From JAPOXR01 sp964291445 (lineage in GTDB: Bacteria > Pseudomonadota > Alphaproteobacteria > Rhodobacterales > Rhodobacteraceae), in NCBI GenBank assembly GCA_964291445.2, contig OZ219862.1:930001-994000 (forward strand): a stretch of DNA of 64,000 nucleotides, given 5' to 3'. A program made the position numbers and the translations under genes. Positions 43,207-50,868 of the stretch are shown piece by piece. Below the pieces are notes generated by a model, which had not been told where the DNA came from, ran no database searches, and was given only the letters and a program-made list of their open reading frames with translations. The first letter of the stretch is position 1. Every line of letters starts with the position of its first letter.

Positions 43207-43359
43207 CCGCAGCAATTCGGAAGCCGACAACCGGCCCCGGAGTGACCGCGGTCCGGAATTCTCGACCATTGCGCGTTTTCCACTTGCGCTGTGGTTTGCC
43301 CAAAATTAGAAGCGGCGCATTCTGGACAGCCGGTGTAGCTCGCTGGCTCACTCTGGATA

Positions 43360-43434
43360 GCGGGCGTAGCTCAGAGGTAGAGCACAACCTTGCCAAGGTT
43401 GGGGTCGTGGGTTCGAATCCCATCGCCCGCTCCA
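43360..43434 (+). tRNA. tRNA-Gly (anticodon GCC)
   Basis: A full cloverleaf: acceptor GCGGGCG pairs with CGCCCGC, the D-arm has GCTCAGAGGTAGAGC, and the anticodon arm CAACCTTGCCAAGGTTG carries GCC. The T-arm is GTGGGTTCGAATCCCAT, followed by discriminator T and an encoded CCA. The hipBA-type module begins right behind it, so the tRNA may have served as an integration site. Confidence 0.97.
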
Positions 43435-43480
43435 GATTTTCATCTCACCATTCCATGCATGAGACGGACCAATCGAGAAA

Positions 43481-43494
43481 TTCCCGTTCGGGAA
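43481..43494. promoter_or_regulatory. Palindromic operator 1 of the hip module
   Basis: TTCCCGTTCGGGAA, a perfect 6-2-6 palindrome 72 bp before the hipB start. It is one of three sites with the same half-site TTCCCG. HipB-family repressors are known to bind several palindromes in front of their operon. Confidence 0.8.
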
Positions 43495-43530
43495 TATTGA
43501 CCTTACAAGAGCGCTCAGGTGCTACAATTG

Positions 43531-43544
43531 TTCCCGAACGGGAA
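43531..43544. promoter_or_regulatory. Palindromic operator 2 of the hip module
   Basis: TTCCCGAACGGGAA, same half-sites, centred 50 bp from operator 1 and ending 8 bases before the hipB ATG, so it overlaps the ribosome-binding region. Confidence 0.8.
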
Positions 43545-43552
43545 GATTTATC

Positions 43553-43816
43553 TTGATGTGCGGGCGAGGATTGAGCATCTTCCCGATCGGGAAGATCACT
43601 ACGACCCCGACCGATATTGGAAACGCCATACGTGCAGCGCGAAAGGCGCAAGGCCTGCGGCAGGACGAGTTCGCCGCTGCCGCCGATGTCGGCGTGCGCT
43701 TTCTGATCGAACTGGAAGCTGGCAAGGAAACGGCCCAACTCGGCAAGTCGCTAGCGGTGCTGGCGGCGCTCGGGATCGATGTGTCCCTGACCTCACCTGA
43801 CGGGACGTTCGCATGA
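43553..43816 (+). CDS. HipB-like helix-turn-helix antitoxin
   Basis: 87 residues at most. The XRE-type HTH begins at about residue 20 (DIGNAIRAARKAQGLRQDEF, then FAAAADVGVRFLIELEAGKE) and is of the y4mF-like type that partners HipA kinases. The C-terminal strand region AQLGKSLAVLAALGIDVSLT follows. It should repress its own operon through the TTCCCG palindromes and bind HipA. The start is uncertain: ATG at 43553 or 43556, or TTG at 43571, because operator 3 lies within codons 9-15. The stop overlaps hipA by 4 bp (ATGA). Confidence 0.85.
   Translation: MMCGRGLSIFPIGKITTTPTDIGNAIRAARKAQGLRQDEFAAAADVGVRFLIELEAGKETAQLGKSLAVLAALGIDVSLTSPDGTFA
43577..43596. promoter_or_regulatory. Palindromic operator 3 of the hip module, extended arms
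   Basis: ATCTTCCCGATCGGGAAGAT, a perfect 20-bp palindrome centred 49 bp from operator 2. It lies inside the first codons of the annotated hipB frame. It may mean that the true start is further downstream or that the operator is embedded in coding sequence. Confidence 0.8.
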
Positions 43817-45004
43817 CGCGGCGGCTTGTTGTCTGGTGGAATGGCGCTCGCGTCGGCCTGCTTGCGCTGAACGTATGGCGAACCAGAGTTTTCCTACACC
43901 GAAGACTGGCTTGCAAAACCGGATGCGAGACCGGTTTCGGCCTCTCTGCCGCTACAGTCCGAGCCCTTCGACCGGCGTGCAACGCGGCCCTTCTTCGAGG
44001 GCCTGTTGCCAGAGGCCTCCCAGCGCACGGCCATCGCGCAGTCGCCCGGCATCTCCGAGCGAAACGAGTTCCGGTTGCTGGAAGAAATTGGCGGGGAAGT
44101 CGCCGGAGCCATCGAAATCTGGCCGGAGGAGGCTGAACCCGCCTCAGTTGATGTCAAAGGCCCCTTCCGAGTTCTGAGCGATGACGAACTTGTTGCACTC
44201 ATCGACCGATTGCCAACAAATCCCATGCTGGCGGGCGGCGGAGACGGCTTGCGACTCTCGCTCGCGGGCGCGCAGTCGAAACTGCCCGTTGTCTGCAAGG
44301 TTGGCCAAATCGCGCTGCCGGCGCCGAGTCAGCCAACGACCCATATTCTGAAACCCGAAATCGTCAGGTTCGAAGGCACTGCCGAGAACGAGGTTTTCTG
44401 CATGCGGTTGGCCCGCGCCATCGGCCTTGATGTCGCGTCGGTCGAGTATCGCAGTATCGGGGACAAACGCTTTCTGCTGATCGAACGCCATGACCGACAG
44501 ACCGGCGAGGATGGTAGAATAATCCGTCAGCACCAGGAGGATTCCTGTCGGGCGCTCGGTTTCACCTCGGCGAGGAAATATGCAAGCGATGGCGGGTCGA
44601 TCTTCCGCGACTGTTTCGCTCTGGTCCGACGGGTTGCGACCCGTCCCGCCGCCGAGACCCTGAAGCTGCTCGGTGCGGCCTTGTTCAACGCCATCATCGG
44701 CAATGCCGACGCCCATGCGAAGAATTTCAGCCTGCTGTATCGGCCTGGGCGGACCAGACTTGCACCGCTCTACGACCTCCTCTCCCCTGTCGCCTATCCC
44801 GATTTCAGCCCGCACTTCGCCATGAAATTCGGTGGGCGCCGCACATTTGAAGAACTCTATCCCGCCGATCTGGAAAAGTTCGCCAGGGACATTGAGGTCC
44901 GCGCGCCGTTTATGCGCAGGCGAATGGCCGAGATCGCAGAGGCCATCCTGAAGCAATGCGATGGTGTTCTCTACGCACTTGACGTATCGGCTGATCGACA
45001 ATAG
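43813..45004 (+). pseudogene. HipA-type Ser/Thr kinase toxin, frameshifted near the 5' end
   Basis: The gene starts properly at 43813 (MTRRLVVWWNGARVGLLALN), then homology jumps to the +1 frame at about 43870-43876 (YGEPEFSYTEDWLAKPDARP, SASLPLQSEPFDRRATRPFF, EGLLPEASQR) and runs on to 45004. Kinase features are intact: SLAGAQSKLP (nucleotide loop), NADAHAKNFSLL (catalytic Asp, DxHxKN) and LAPLYDLLSP (metal Asp). The rejoined protein would be about 397 residues, near normal HipA length. A possible internal start is a TTG at 44006, giving 332 residues without the N-terminal subdomain. One base indel explains the break, so it could be inactivation, sequencing error or a split gene of HipS-HipT type. 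Confidence 0.8.
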
Positions 45005-45257
45005 GTCGTTTATTCGATCACAGACAACATTATTGAGCGGTCGCAATTGATATTGCGCCGACTCAAACCGTGATGAGCGTACTTTCGCCCTTCCGCGAGA
45101 TCGGTTTCGGACCCTTGCATCCTCGCCAACCCATGACACCCCCCTGCCCTGCATCAATTCCGCAAGGGACACTGATCGGCCGGGAAGGAACCCGGCCCGG
45201 GATTGTCGACGGGCACGACCCGGTCCCGGCGGAGAATTCGGCCCGGAGGATTCAATC

Positions 45258-46154
45258 CTGAAGGCAGGCGATAATGTTCCGCTGGGCAGTTTCGCACTGC
45301 TCGGCGAGATTGCCCTGTCGATCGTCATTGCCAGCGCTGCCAAGCTGCTTGCCGACTCGGTATCGGTCGCGGTCTTTCTCCTGTTCCGATACCTGTTCAG
45401 CCTTCCGCTGCTGGTGATGCTCGGGCTCTGGCAGCATGGCCGGACGGTGCTGGTGGTGCACAATGTCCGGGTGCTGATCTGGCGATGTGTCTCCGGCCTG
45501 GCCGGACTGACCTGCTGGCTGCTGGCGGTCTCGAAGATCGAAATCACCACGGCGACGGCGATTGCGCAGACGCTGCCCGCCTTCATCACCGTGCTGGCGC
45601 CGCTGTTGCTGGGTGAGATCATCGGCTTGCGCCGCTGGATTGCCGTTGCGACCGGGCTGATCGGGACCATGGTATTGCTGCGGCCGGATGTTGAAGGATG
45701 GCTGCAGCCGGGGATCGCCTATGCACTGGCCGCGCCGTTCTTCGCGGCGCTTATGTTCATATTCCTGCGCAAACTGGGAACCAGCGACTCGCCGGTCAAG
45801 ACCGCGCTGATCTACAACATTTTTGGTACCGCGGTATTTTCGCTGTGGTGCGTGGCCGCCGATGTCGACTGGCCGTCAATCCCGGCAGAATTTTCCATCC
45901 TGGTCGCCTGCGGGTTCCTGGCGAGCCTCCAGCAATGGCTCATGGCCCTCAGCCACAAGCTGGCCCCGGCCAGCACCCTGGCGCCGCTGCATTATTTTGC
46001 CGTCCCGCTGTCAATCGCCGCTGGTGTCGTCATCTTCGGCGAGGACATCACCATCACATTCCTGGCCGGAACCTCGATCATCATCGCATCGACCTATTAC
46101 ATCCTGGTCAGGGAGCGAAAGGCGCAGCGGCGCAGTCGGCGGTCGCCTGGATGA
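45258..46154 (+). CDS. EamA-type DMT superfamily transporter
   Basis: About 298 residues with ten predicted membrane segments and two EamA repeats. ATA-rich helix WLLAVSKIEITTATAIAQTL and LAPLLLGEIIGLRRWIAVA belong to the first repeat. LMALSHKLAPASTLAPLHYF and VVIFGEDITITFLAGTSIII belong to the second. The frame is clearly coding upstream of the first ATG/GTG (45414), because the first helices (FALLGEIALSIVIASAAKLL, VFLLFRYLFSLPLLVMLGL) lie before it. A GGAGG 8 bases before a CTG at 45258 makes that non-standard start plausible. It probably exports or imports small metabolites; the substrate is unknown. Confidence 0.82.
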   Translation: MKAGDNVPLGSFALLGEIALSIVIASAAKLLADSVSVAVFLLFRYLFSLPLLVMLGLWQHGRTVLVVHNVRVLIWRCVSGLAGLTCWLLAVSKIEITTATAIAQTLPAFITVLAPLLLGEIIGLRRWIAVATGLIGTMVLLRPDVEGWLQPGIAYALAAPFFAALMFIFLRKLGTSDSPVKTALIYNIFGTAVFSLWCVAADVDWPSIPAEFSILVACGFLASLQQWLMALSHKLAPASTLAPLHYFAVPLSIAAGVVIFGEDITITFLAGTSIIIASTYYILVRERKAQRRSRRSPG

Positions 46155-46315
46155 CCACCACTGCCTGCACGGTTGTCGGGAGAACGGCATCCGCCTGCCG
46201 GGGCGCCGCCGCAAATTTGACCAGCCGGCCCTGCAATCGGTCAAGCCAGAGGGTTAACAAACTGGTCCGGGTCGCGTACACGCCGTCGCATCCTGGGAAT
46301 TGCCGGAGATTGCCA

Positions 46316-46909
46316 ATGCGAATCGCCACCGTCGAGCGAACGACATCGGAAACCAGGGTCAGGGCAACCGTCAACCTGGATGGCAGCGGAGAGTGCTCCT
46401 GCCAGACGCAAATCGGCTTCCTTGACCACATGCTCGAACAGTTTTCCCGGCATTCGATGATCGACCTGGAGGTCGAGGCCGCAGGCGACACCTTTATCGA
46501 TGATCACCACACCGTCGAGGATGTCGGGTTGGTCATCGGCCAGGCATTCACCCGGGCATTTGGCGACAAGCAGGGCATCTGCCGATATGGCGCCTGCCAG
46601 CTGCCAATGGACGATGCGTGGATCGATGTTGCCCTGGATATATCCGGCCGGCCATACCTGGCTTGGGAGATCGACATTCCGGCGGCAAGAATTGGCACCT
46701 TCGACACCGAACTGGTACGAGAATTCTTCCAGGCCTTTGCCATGCAGGGCGGGATCACGCTGCACGCGTCGAAGCGCGGCGGTTTCAATTCCCATCACAT
46801 CGCCGAGGCCACCTTCAAGGCGGTGGCCCGGGCATTGCGGATGGCGGTGGCCCCGGATGAACGAAATGCCGGCAGGATTCCCTCGACCAAGGGCCAGCTC
46901 CGGGCATGA
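46316..46909 (+). CDS. hisB: Imidazoleglycerol-phosphate dehydratase HisB
   Basis: 197 residues from the ATG at 46316, which has GGAG upstream. The frame is open far into the preceding gene, but the family N-terminus (RIATVERTTSETRVRATVNL) begins here. Mn-binding His/Glu clusters are present: LDHMLEQFSRHS, FIDDHHTVEDVG and GFNSHHIAEATFKA. It dehydrates imidazoleglycerol phosphate in histidine synthesis. It is the monofunctional enzyme without the phosphatase domain of the E. coli protein. It is the first gene of hisB-hisH-hisA-hisF-hisE, with hisH overlapping by 4 bp. Confidence 0.96.
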   Translation: MRIATVERTTSETRVRATVNLDGSGECSCQTQIGFLDHMLEQFSRHSMIDLEVEAAGDTFIDDHHTVEDVGLVIGQAFTRAFGDKQGICRYGACQLPMDDAWIDVALDISGRPYLAWEIDIPAARIGTFDTELVREFFQAFAMQGGITLHASKRGGFNSHHIAEATFKAVARALRMAVAPDERNAGRIPSTKGQLRA

Positions 46910-47544
46910 AGGTTGCGATTGTCGACTACGGGACCGGCAACCTCCACTCCGTCGAGAAGAGCTTCCGCCGGGTGGCCAGCGAGCTGGGCGGCATCAATGT
47001 TGCCCTTGCCAGCAGCCCGGACGACATCCTGGCCGCCGACCGGATCGTATTGCCGGGAGTTGGTGCCTTCGCCGCCTGCCGGAACGCACTGACCGAAAGC
47101 GGGTTGCGGCAACCGGTCGAGCACTCGGCCATGGTCCGGAAGGTGCCGCTGCTCGGGATCTGCGTTGGCATGCAGCTTTTGGCAACCATTGGTCTGGAGG
47201 CGGGTGAGACGCCCGGATTTGACTGGATCCCTGGCAGGGTCGAGAATATCTGCCCCGACGACCCGGCGCTCAAGATTCCGCATATGGGGTGGAATGGCCT
47301 GACCGCCGGCCGGCCGCACCCGCTGCTGGACGGGATTTCACCCGGGACCGATGTCTATTTTGTTCACTCCTATCATTTTGTCCCCGACGACCGGCGTGAT
47401 TCCATTGCCCACGCCGATTACGGCGGCCCATTGGTGGCCGCCATCGCCTCCGGCAACATTGCCGGCGTGCAGTTCCACCCGGAAAAGAGCCAGAAAGCGG
47501 GCCTGTCGATCATCAGGAATTTCCTGACCTGGGCCCCGGGCTGA
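46906..47544 (+). CDS. hisH: Imidazole glycerol phosphate synthase subunit HisH
   Basis: 212 residues of a class I glutamine amidotransferase that feeds ammonia to HisF. The triad is visible: nucleophile Cys in LGICVGMQLL, and His and Glu in GVQFHPEKSQ. The N-terminus VAIVDYGTGNLHSVEKSF is typical. ATGA overlap with hisB and a 4-bp gap to hisA indicate one transcript. HisH and HisF form a heterodimer. Confidence 0.97.
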   Translation: MKVAIVDYGTGNLHSVEKSFRRVASELGGINVALASSPDDILAADRIVLPGVGAFAACRNALTESGLRQPVEHSAMVRKVPLLGICVGMQLLATIGLEAGETPGFDWIPGRVENICPDDPALKIPHMGWNGLTAGRPHPLLDGISPGTDVYFVHSYHFVPDDRRDSIAHADYGGPLVAAIASGNIAGVQFHPEKSQKAGLSIIRNFLTWAPG

Positions 47545-47548
47545 TCCC

Positions 47549-48292
47549 ATGATGCTGATACCGGCCATAGACCTGCAGCACGGACGATGCGTCCGGCTGG
47601 TCCGGGGCGACCCCGCTACCGCAACCATCTTCAACGATGATCCGGTCGCCCAGGCCCTGTCATTCGAACGGGTCGGATTACGCAAGCTCCATGTTGTCGA
47701 TCTTGACGGGGCCTTTGCCGGCCACCCTGCCAATGCCGGTGCGATCGAAGCCATCGCGGCCGGCACGACCCTGCCACTGCAGCTGGGCGGCGGGATTCGT
47801 GACCTCACGACCATCGAATCCTGGCTCGGCCGTGGCATCGGCCAGGTGATCCTTGGAACTGCCGCCGCCGAAAATCCCGACCTGGTCCGAAAGGCGGCCC
47901 GCCTGCATCCAGGCCGCATCATGGTCGGAATCGATGCACGCGACGGTCTCGTGGCAACGAAGGGATGGGCCGAGACCACCGCCCTCCAGGCAAATGACCT
48001 GGCAGCATCGCTGCAGGATATGGGTATCGCCGCCATCATCTTTACCGATATCGGCAGGGACGGGCTGATGTCGGGACCCAATTTCGAGGCCATTGCCGGA
48101 ATTGCCGCCGCGGTCGATATTCCGGTCATCGCATCCGGCGGCGTATCGACGATCGAGGACATCCGGGCGCTGGCGACGCTCGGGGCCGGCATCGCCGGCG
48201 TGATCGTCGGCAGGGCCATCTATGACGGGTCGATCGACCTGGCAGCGGCGGCGGCGGAATTCGGCACCGCCCCCGAGGTTGGCGACCGATGA
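47549..48292 (+). CDS. hisA: ProFAR isomerase HisA
   Basis: 247 residues of a (beta/alpha)8 barrel that isomerises ProFAR to PRFAR. Catalytic Asp in LIPAIDLQHGRCVRL (residue 8), the second Asp region IFTDIGRDGLMSGPN (about 165-180) and phosphate-binding loops LGGGIRDLTTIE and ASGGVSTIEDI are all seen. It lies between hisH and hisF. Confidence 0.97.
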   Translation: MMLIPAIDLQHGRCVRLVRGDPATATIFNDDPVAQALSFERVGLRKLHVVDLDGAFAGHPANAGAIEAIAAGTTLPLQLGGGIRDLTTIESWLGRGIGQVILGTAAAENPDLVRKAARLHPGRIMVGIDARDGLVATKGWAETTALQANDLAASLQDMGIAAIIFTDIGRDGLMSGPNFEAIAGIAAAVDIPVIASGGVSTIEDIRALATLGAGIAGVIVGRAIYDGSIDLAAAAAEFGTAPEVGDR

Positions 48293-48341
48293 GCCTTCCC
48301 CGCTTGCCGACGAAAGGACATGCAATGACAAGGGCCGGCGC

Positions 48342-49103
48342 ATGCTGAAGGTCCGGATCATCCCCTGCCTTGACGTCAAGGATGGGCGAATCGTGAAGGG
48401 GGTCAACTTCACCGGGCTGACAGACGCGGGCGATCCGGTCGAGGCGGCCCGCCGGTACGATTCCGAGGGTGCCGACGAGCTGTGCTTCCTGGACATCTCG
48501 GCCTCGCTTGAATCCCGCGGGACCCTCCTGGACCTGGCCTCACGCACCGCCGATTCCTGCTTCATGCCGCTGACGGTCGGGGGCGGGATTCGCAACAATG
48601 ACGATGTGGAAATGCTGCTCCGGGCCGGGGCGGACAAGATTTCCTTCAACACGGCCGCCGTCGCCGACCCAAATGTCGTTTCGCGGGCGGCAGACCGGTT
48701 CGGGTCGCAATGCGTGGTCGTGGCCATCGATGCCAAATCGGTCGGAACCGGACGATGGGAAATCTTCACCCATGGCGGAACCAGGCAAACCCGGATCGAC
48801 GCCGTCGGTTTTGCCAGGGAGATGGCAAGGCGCGGCGCCGGCGAGATCCTCCTGACCGGAATCGACACCGATGGCACCAGGGAGGGCTATGACCTCCCCC
48901 TGACCCGGGCCATATCGGCGGCGGTGCGCATTCCGGTCATCGCGTCGGGCGGGGTTGGCCATCTTGACCATCTCGTGGATGGTGTCAGGGTTGGCGGCGC
49001 ATCGGCGGTGCTGGCGGCATCGATATTCCATTTTGGCGAGTATTCGATCCAGGAAGCAAAACGACATATGCAGGCGGCCGGAATTGCGGTGAGGACAACA
49101 TGA
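48342..49103 (+). CDS. hisF: Imidazole glycerol phosphate synthase subunit HisF
   Basis: 253 residues from the ATG at 48342 (MLKVRIIPCLDVKDGRIVKG, the usual start). An earlier ATG at 48222 lies in hisA and adds unrelated sequence. The barrel shows catalytic Asp in CLDVKDG, ADELCFLDISAS, GGGIRNNDDVEMLLRAGADK, the catalytic Asp region LLTGIDTDGTREGYDL and the phosphate loop ASGGVGHLDHL. It closes the imidazole ring using ammonia from HisH. hisE overlaps by 4 bp. Confidence 0.97.
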   Translation: MLKVRIIPCLDVKDGRIVKGVNFTGLTDAGDPVEAARRYDSEGADELCFLDISASLESRGTLLDLASRTADSCFMPLTVGGGIRNNDDVEMLLRAGADKISFNTAAVADPNVVSRAADRFGSQCVVVAIDAKSVGTGRWEIFTHGGTRQTRIDAVGFAREMARRGAGEILLTGIDTDGTREGYDLPLTRAISAAVRIPVIASGGVGHLDHLVDGVRVGGASAVLAASIFHFGEYSIQEAKRHMQAAGIAVRTT

Positions 49104-49447
49104 CCATCCTGGAAGAGCTGGAGAGGACCATCGACAACCGTCGCGGCAACGACCCGGAGCAATCATGGACCGCGCGTTTGCTGCATGGCGGCCGCGGCGA
49201 ATGTGCACGGAAATTCGGCGAGGAAGCCGTCGAGGCGGTGCTGGCCGGAACTGGCCCCGACCGCCAGGCACTGGTCCACGAGGCCGCCGACGTCATCTAC
49301 CACCTGATGGTGCTGCTGGCCGCCAACGACATCCGCATTGAATCGGTCTGCGACGAGCTCCGCGGACGGTCCGGCAAATCGGGAATCGAGGAAAAGTCGA
49401 ACCGGCCGCCAGCCACCGGTGCCGGCCAAGGAGAGGAGAATGGCTGA
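49100..49447 (+). CDS. hisE: Phosphoribosyl-ATP diphosphatase HisE
   Basis: 115 residues of the MazG-like all-alpha fold. ILEELERTIDNRRGNDPEQS, CARKFGEEAVEAVLAG and VHEAADVIYHLMVLLAANDI carry the Glu and Asp residues that bind Mg. It hydrolyses PR-ATP to PR-AMP at the second step of histidine synthesis. The ATG overlaps hisF by 4 bp. hisI, hisG and hisD are not in the window. Confidence 0.95.
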   Translation: MTILEELERTIDNRRGNDPEQSWTARLLHGGRGECARKFGEEAVEAVLAGTGPDRQALVHEAADVIYHLMVLLAANDIRIESVCDELRGRSGKSGIEEKSNRPPATGAGQGEENG

Positions 49448-49545
49448 CACGTTGACTGCCGACCTGCCTGGCCTGCCACCGACGAAGCGGCTGACATGCT
49501 GACTGCCGATATGGCACGACGATCATCCGCACCTACAGTGCCGGC

Positions 49546-49944
49546 ATGGTCGCTACCGTCAACGGCGATGGCTCACCGGCGGTATCGCCCAAGGGAACCT
49601 TCGTGGTCATCGACCACAATCACATCGGTTTCGGCAATATCCGCTCCCCGGGCACGCTGGCCAATTTGCGGCGAAACGCCAGGGTCGAGGCTTGCTTCCT
49701 CGACGTTCTGGCCCGCAAAGCTGTCCGGATCGCCGGCACCGCCGAGATCGTGGATGTCGCCGCCGCCAGCGACGACATCCGGTCCCGCTTCCAGGAAGCC
49801 TGGGCCGAATACCTGCCGCACATGACCGAACTGGTCGTGATCACCATCGACTCGGCCGACCTCATCCTCTCACCCGCCTACGATTTCGGCCACACCGAAG
49901 AGGACCTCACCACCGCCTACAGATCAAAGCTCGCCAATACCTGA
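49546..49944 (+). CDS. Pyridoxamine 5'-phosphate oxidase-like FMN-binding protein
   Basis: 132 residues. MVATVNGDGSPAVSPKGTF followed by IGFGNIRSPGTLANLRRNAR and VEACFLDVLARKAVRIAGTA matches the split-barrel PPOX-like family, which binds FMN or F420 but is of unknown reaction in this subgroup. The family normally has 15-25 residues before this point. Here the upstream sequence TTIIRTYSAG fits that N-terminus but has no start in frame, while an ATG at 49496 (MLTADMARR) is in another frame. So either translation starts at 49546 or a frameshift near 49520 broke the start. It trails hisE by about 100 bp. Confidence 0.75.
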   Translation: MVATVNGDGSPAVSPKGTFVVIDHNHIGFGNIRSPGTLANLRRNARVEACFLDVLARKAVRIAGTAEIVDVAAASDDIRSRFQEAWAEYLPHMTELVVITIDSADLILSPAYDFGHTEEDLTTAYRSKLANT

Positions 49945-50045
49945 CCAACCACCCAACCAACTCGAAGCCTTCAGATACCCGCAGGCCACCTTCGGGAGTT
50001 CGGCACCTGCCGCACCCCTGCAACAGCCTCGACCGGTGTCATGCC

Positions 50046-50669
50046 CTACATGGCAGAGGCGGCCGAGCCTTCCCCCTTTTCATTGGACATGCGCGCATCC
50101 GGCCACAGCGCGTCAAGCGGGAAGGTGATGGCGTCGAAGGGCGGCTGAGAGACCGGCGCGTCGTCGGTCAGCGTGGCCAGCAAGACCCACAACCCCGTGC
50201 GCAATTCGAACGCCTCGAGCGTCCTGGCATCGGCATCCACGAACCAGAGATGTGATACCTTCTCCCTGGCATAGACGGCACGCTTTGCACCCGTGTCAAG
50301 CTTTCGGGTCGACGGCGAGAGCACCTCGCACACCCAATCCGGCGCCTGCTCGAAGTATGCCCCCTCCATGTCCTCGGTCATGGTCTCCAGCCGCCAGCCG
50401 GCGATGTCCGGCACCACGATGTCCTCGCCGAGATGCAATTCCGGCTCGTCGATGATCAGCCAGCCGCCGGGGCCGCCATCGCCGCTATTGAATGGCCCGT
50501 CCAGTCGGCCGCCCAGGCGCGAGCTGGCCCAGGCATGCCGCTTGGCCGGCCGCGGCCGCGTGTGCAGCGTGCCGGCGACAATTTCGGCGACCATGTGGGG
50601 CGGTGCATCCAGCACATCCTGGTAGGTTGCCGGTTTGGAGATGCTCTCAATGCGTTTGGCCCGGTCCAT
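50046..50669 (-). CDS. Uma2 family (DUF820) endonuclease-like protein
   Basis: 207 residues with the restriction-endonuclease-like core of the Uma2 family: an N-terminal TYQDVLDAPPHMVAEIVAGT, the middle GGWLIIDEPELHLGEDIVVPD and DWVCEVLSPSTRKLDTGAKR, then YAREKVSHLWFVDADART. The PD-(D/E)xK-like Asp and Glu (PD in VVPDIAGW and E in CEVLSPST) are present. The function of this abundant family is not established. It lies 199 bp downstream of hsdR on the same strand, at the edge of the restriction locus, but probably has its own promoter. Confidence 0.85.
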   Translation of the reverse strand: MDRAKRIESISKPATYQDVLDAPPHMVAEIVAGTLHTRPRPAKRHAWASSRLGGRLDGPFNSGDGGPGGWLIIDEPELHLGEDIVVPDIAGWRLETMTEDMEGAYFEQAPDWVCEVLSPSTRKLDTGAKRAVYAREKVSHLWFVDADARTLEAFELRTGLWVLLATLTDDAPVSQPPFDAITFPLDALWPDARMSNEKGEGSAASAM

Positions 50670-50868
50670 TTCTTGCCCTCACGGCAGCTTGCGCTCACAA
50701 TAGGCAATTCCGGCCAAGCTTTCAGCGCAATGTATCAAGTCGCAGGAAGCCAAATCAGCAGGCGGATGAACCGCTTCGAATTGAATCGGCATTTAACTTC
50801 CCAAGGGCCACGATTCGCGCAACATTGCGAGCGACAAACTCACTCAAGACACACCAAGGGCCGAGCTG

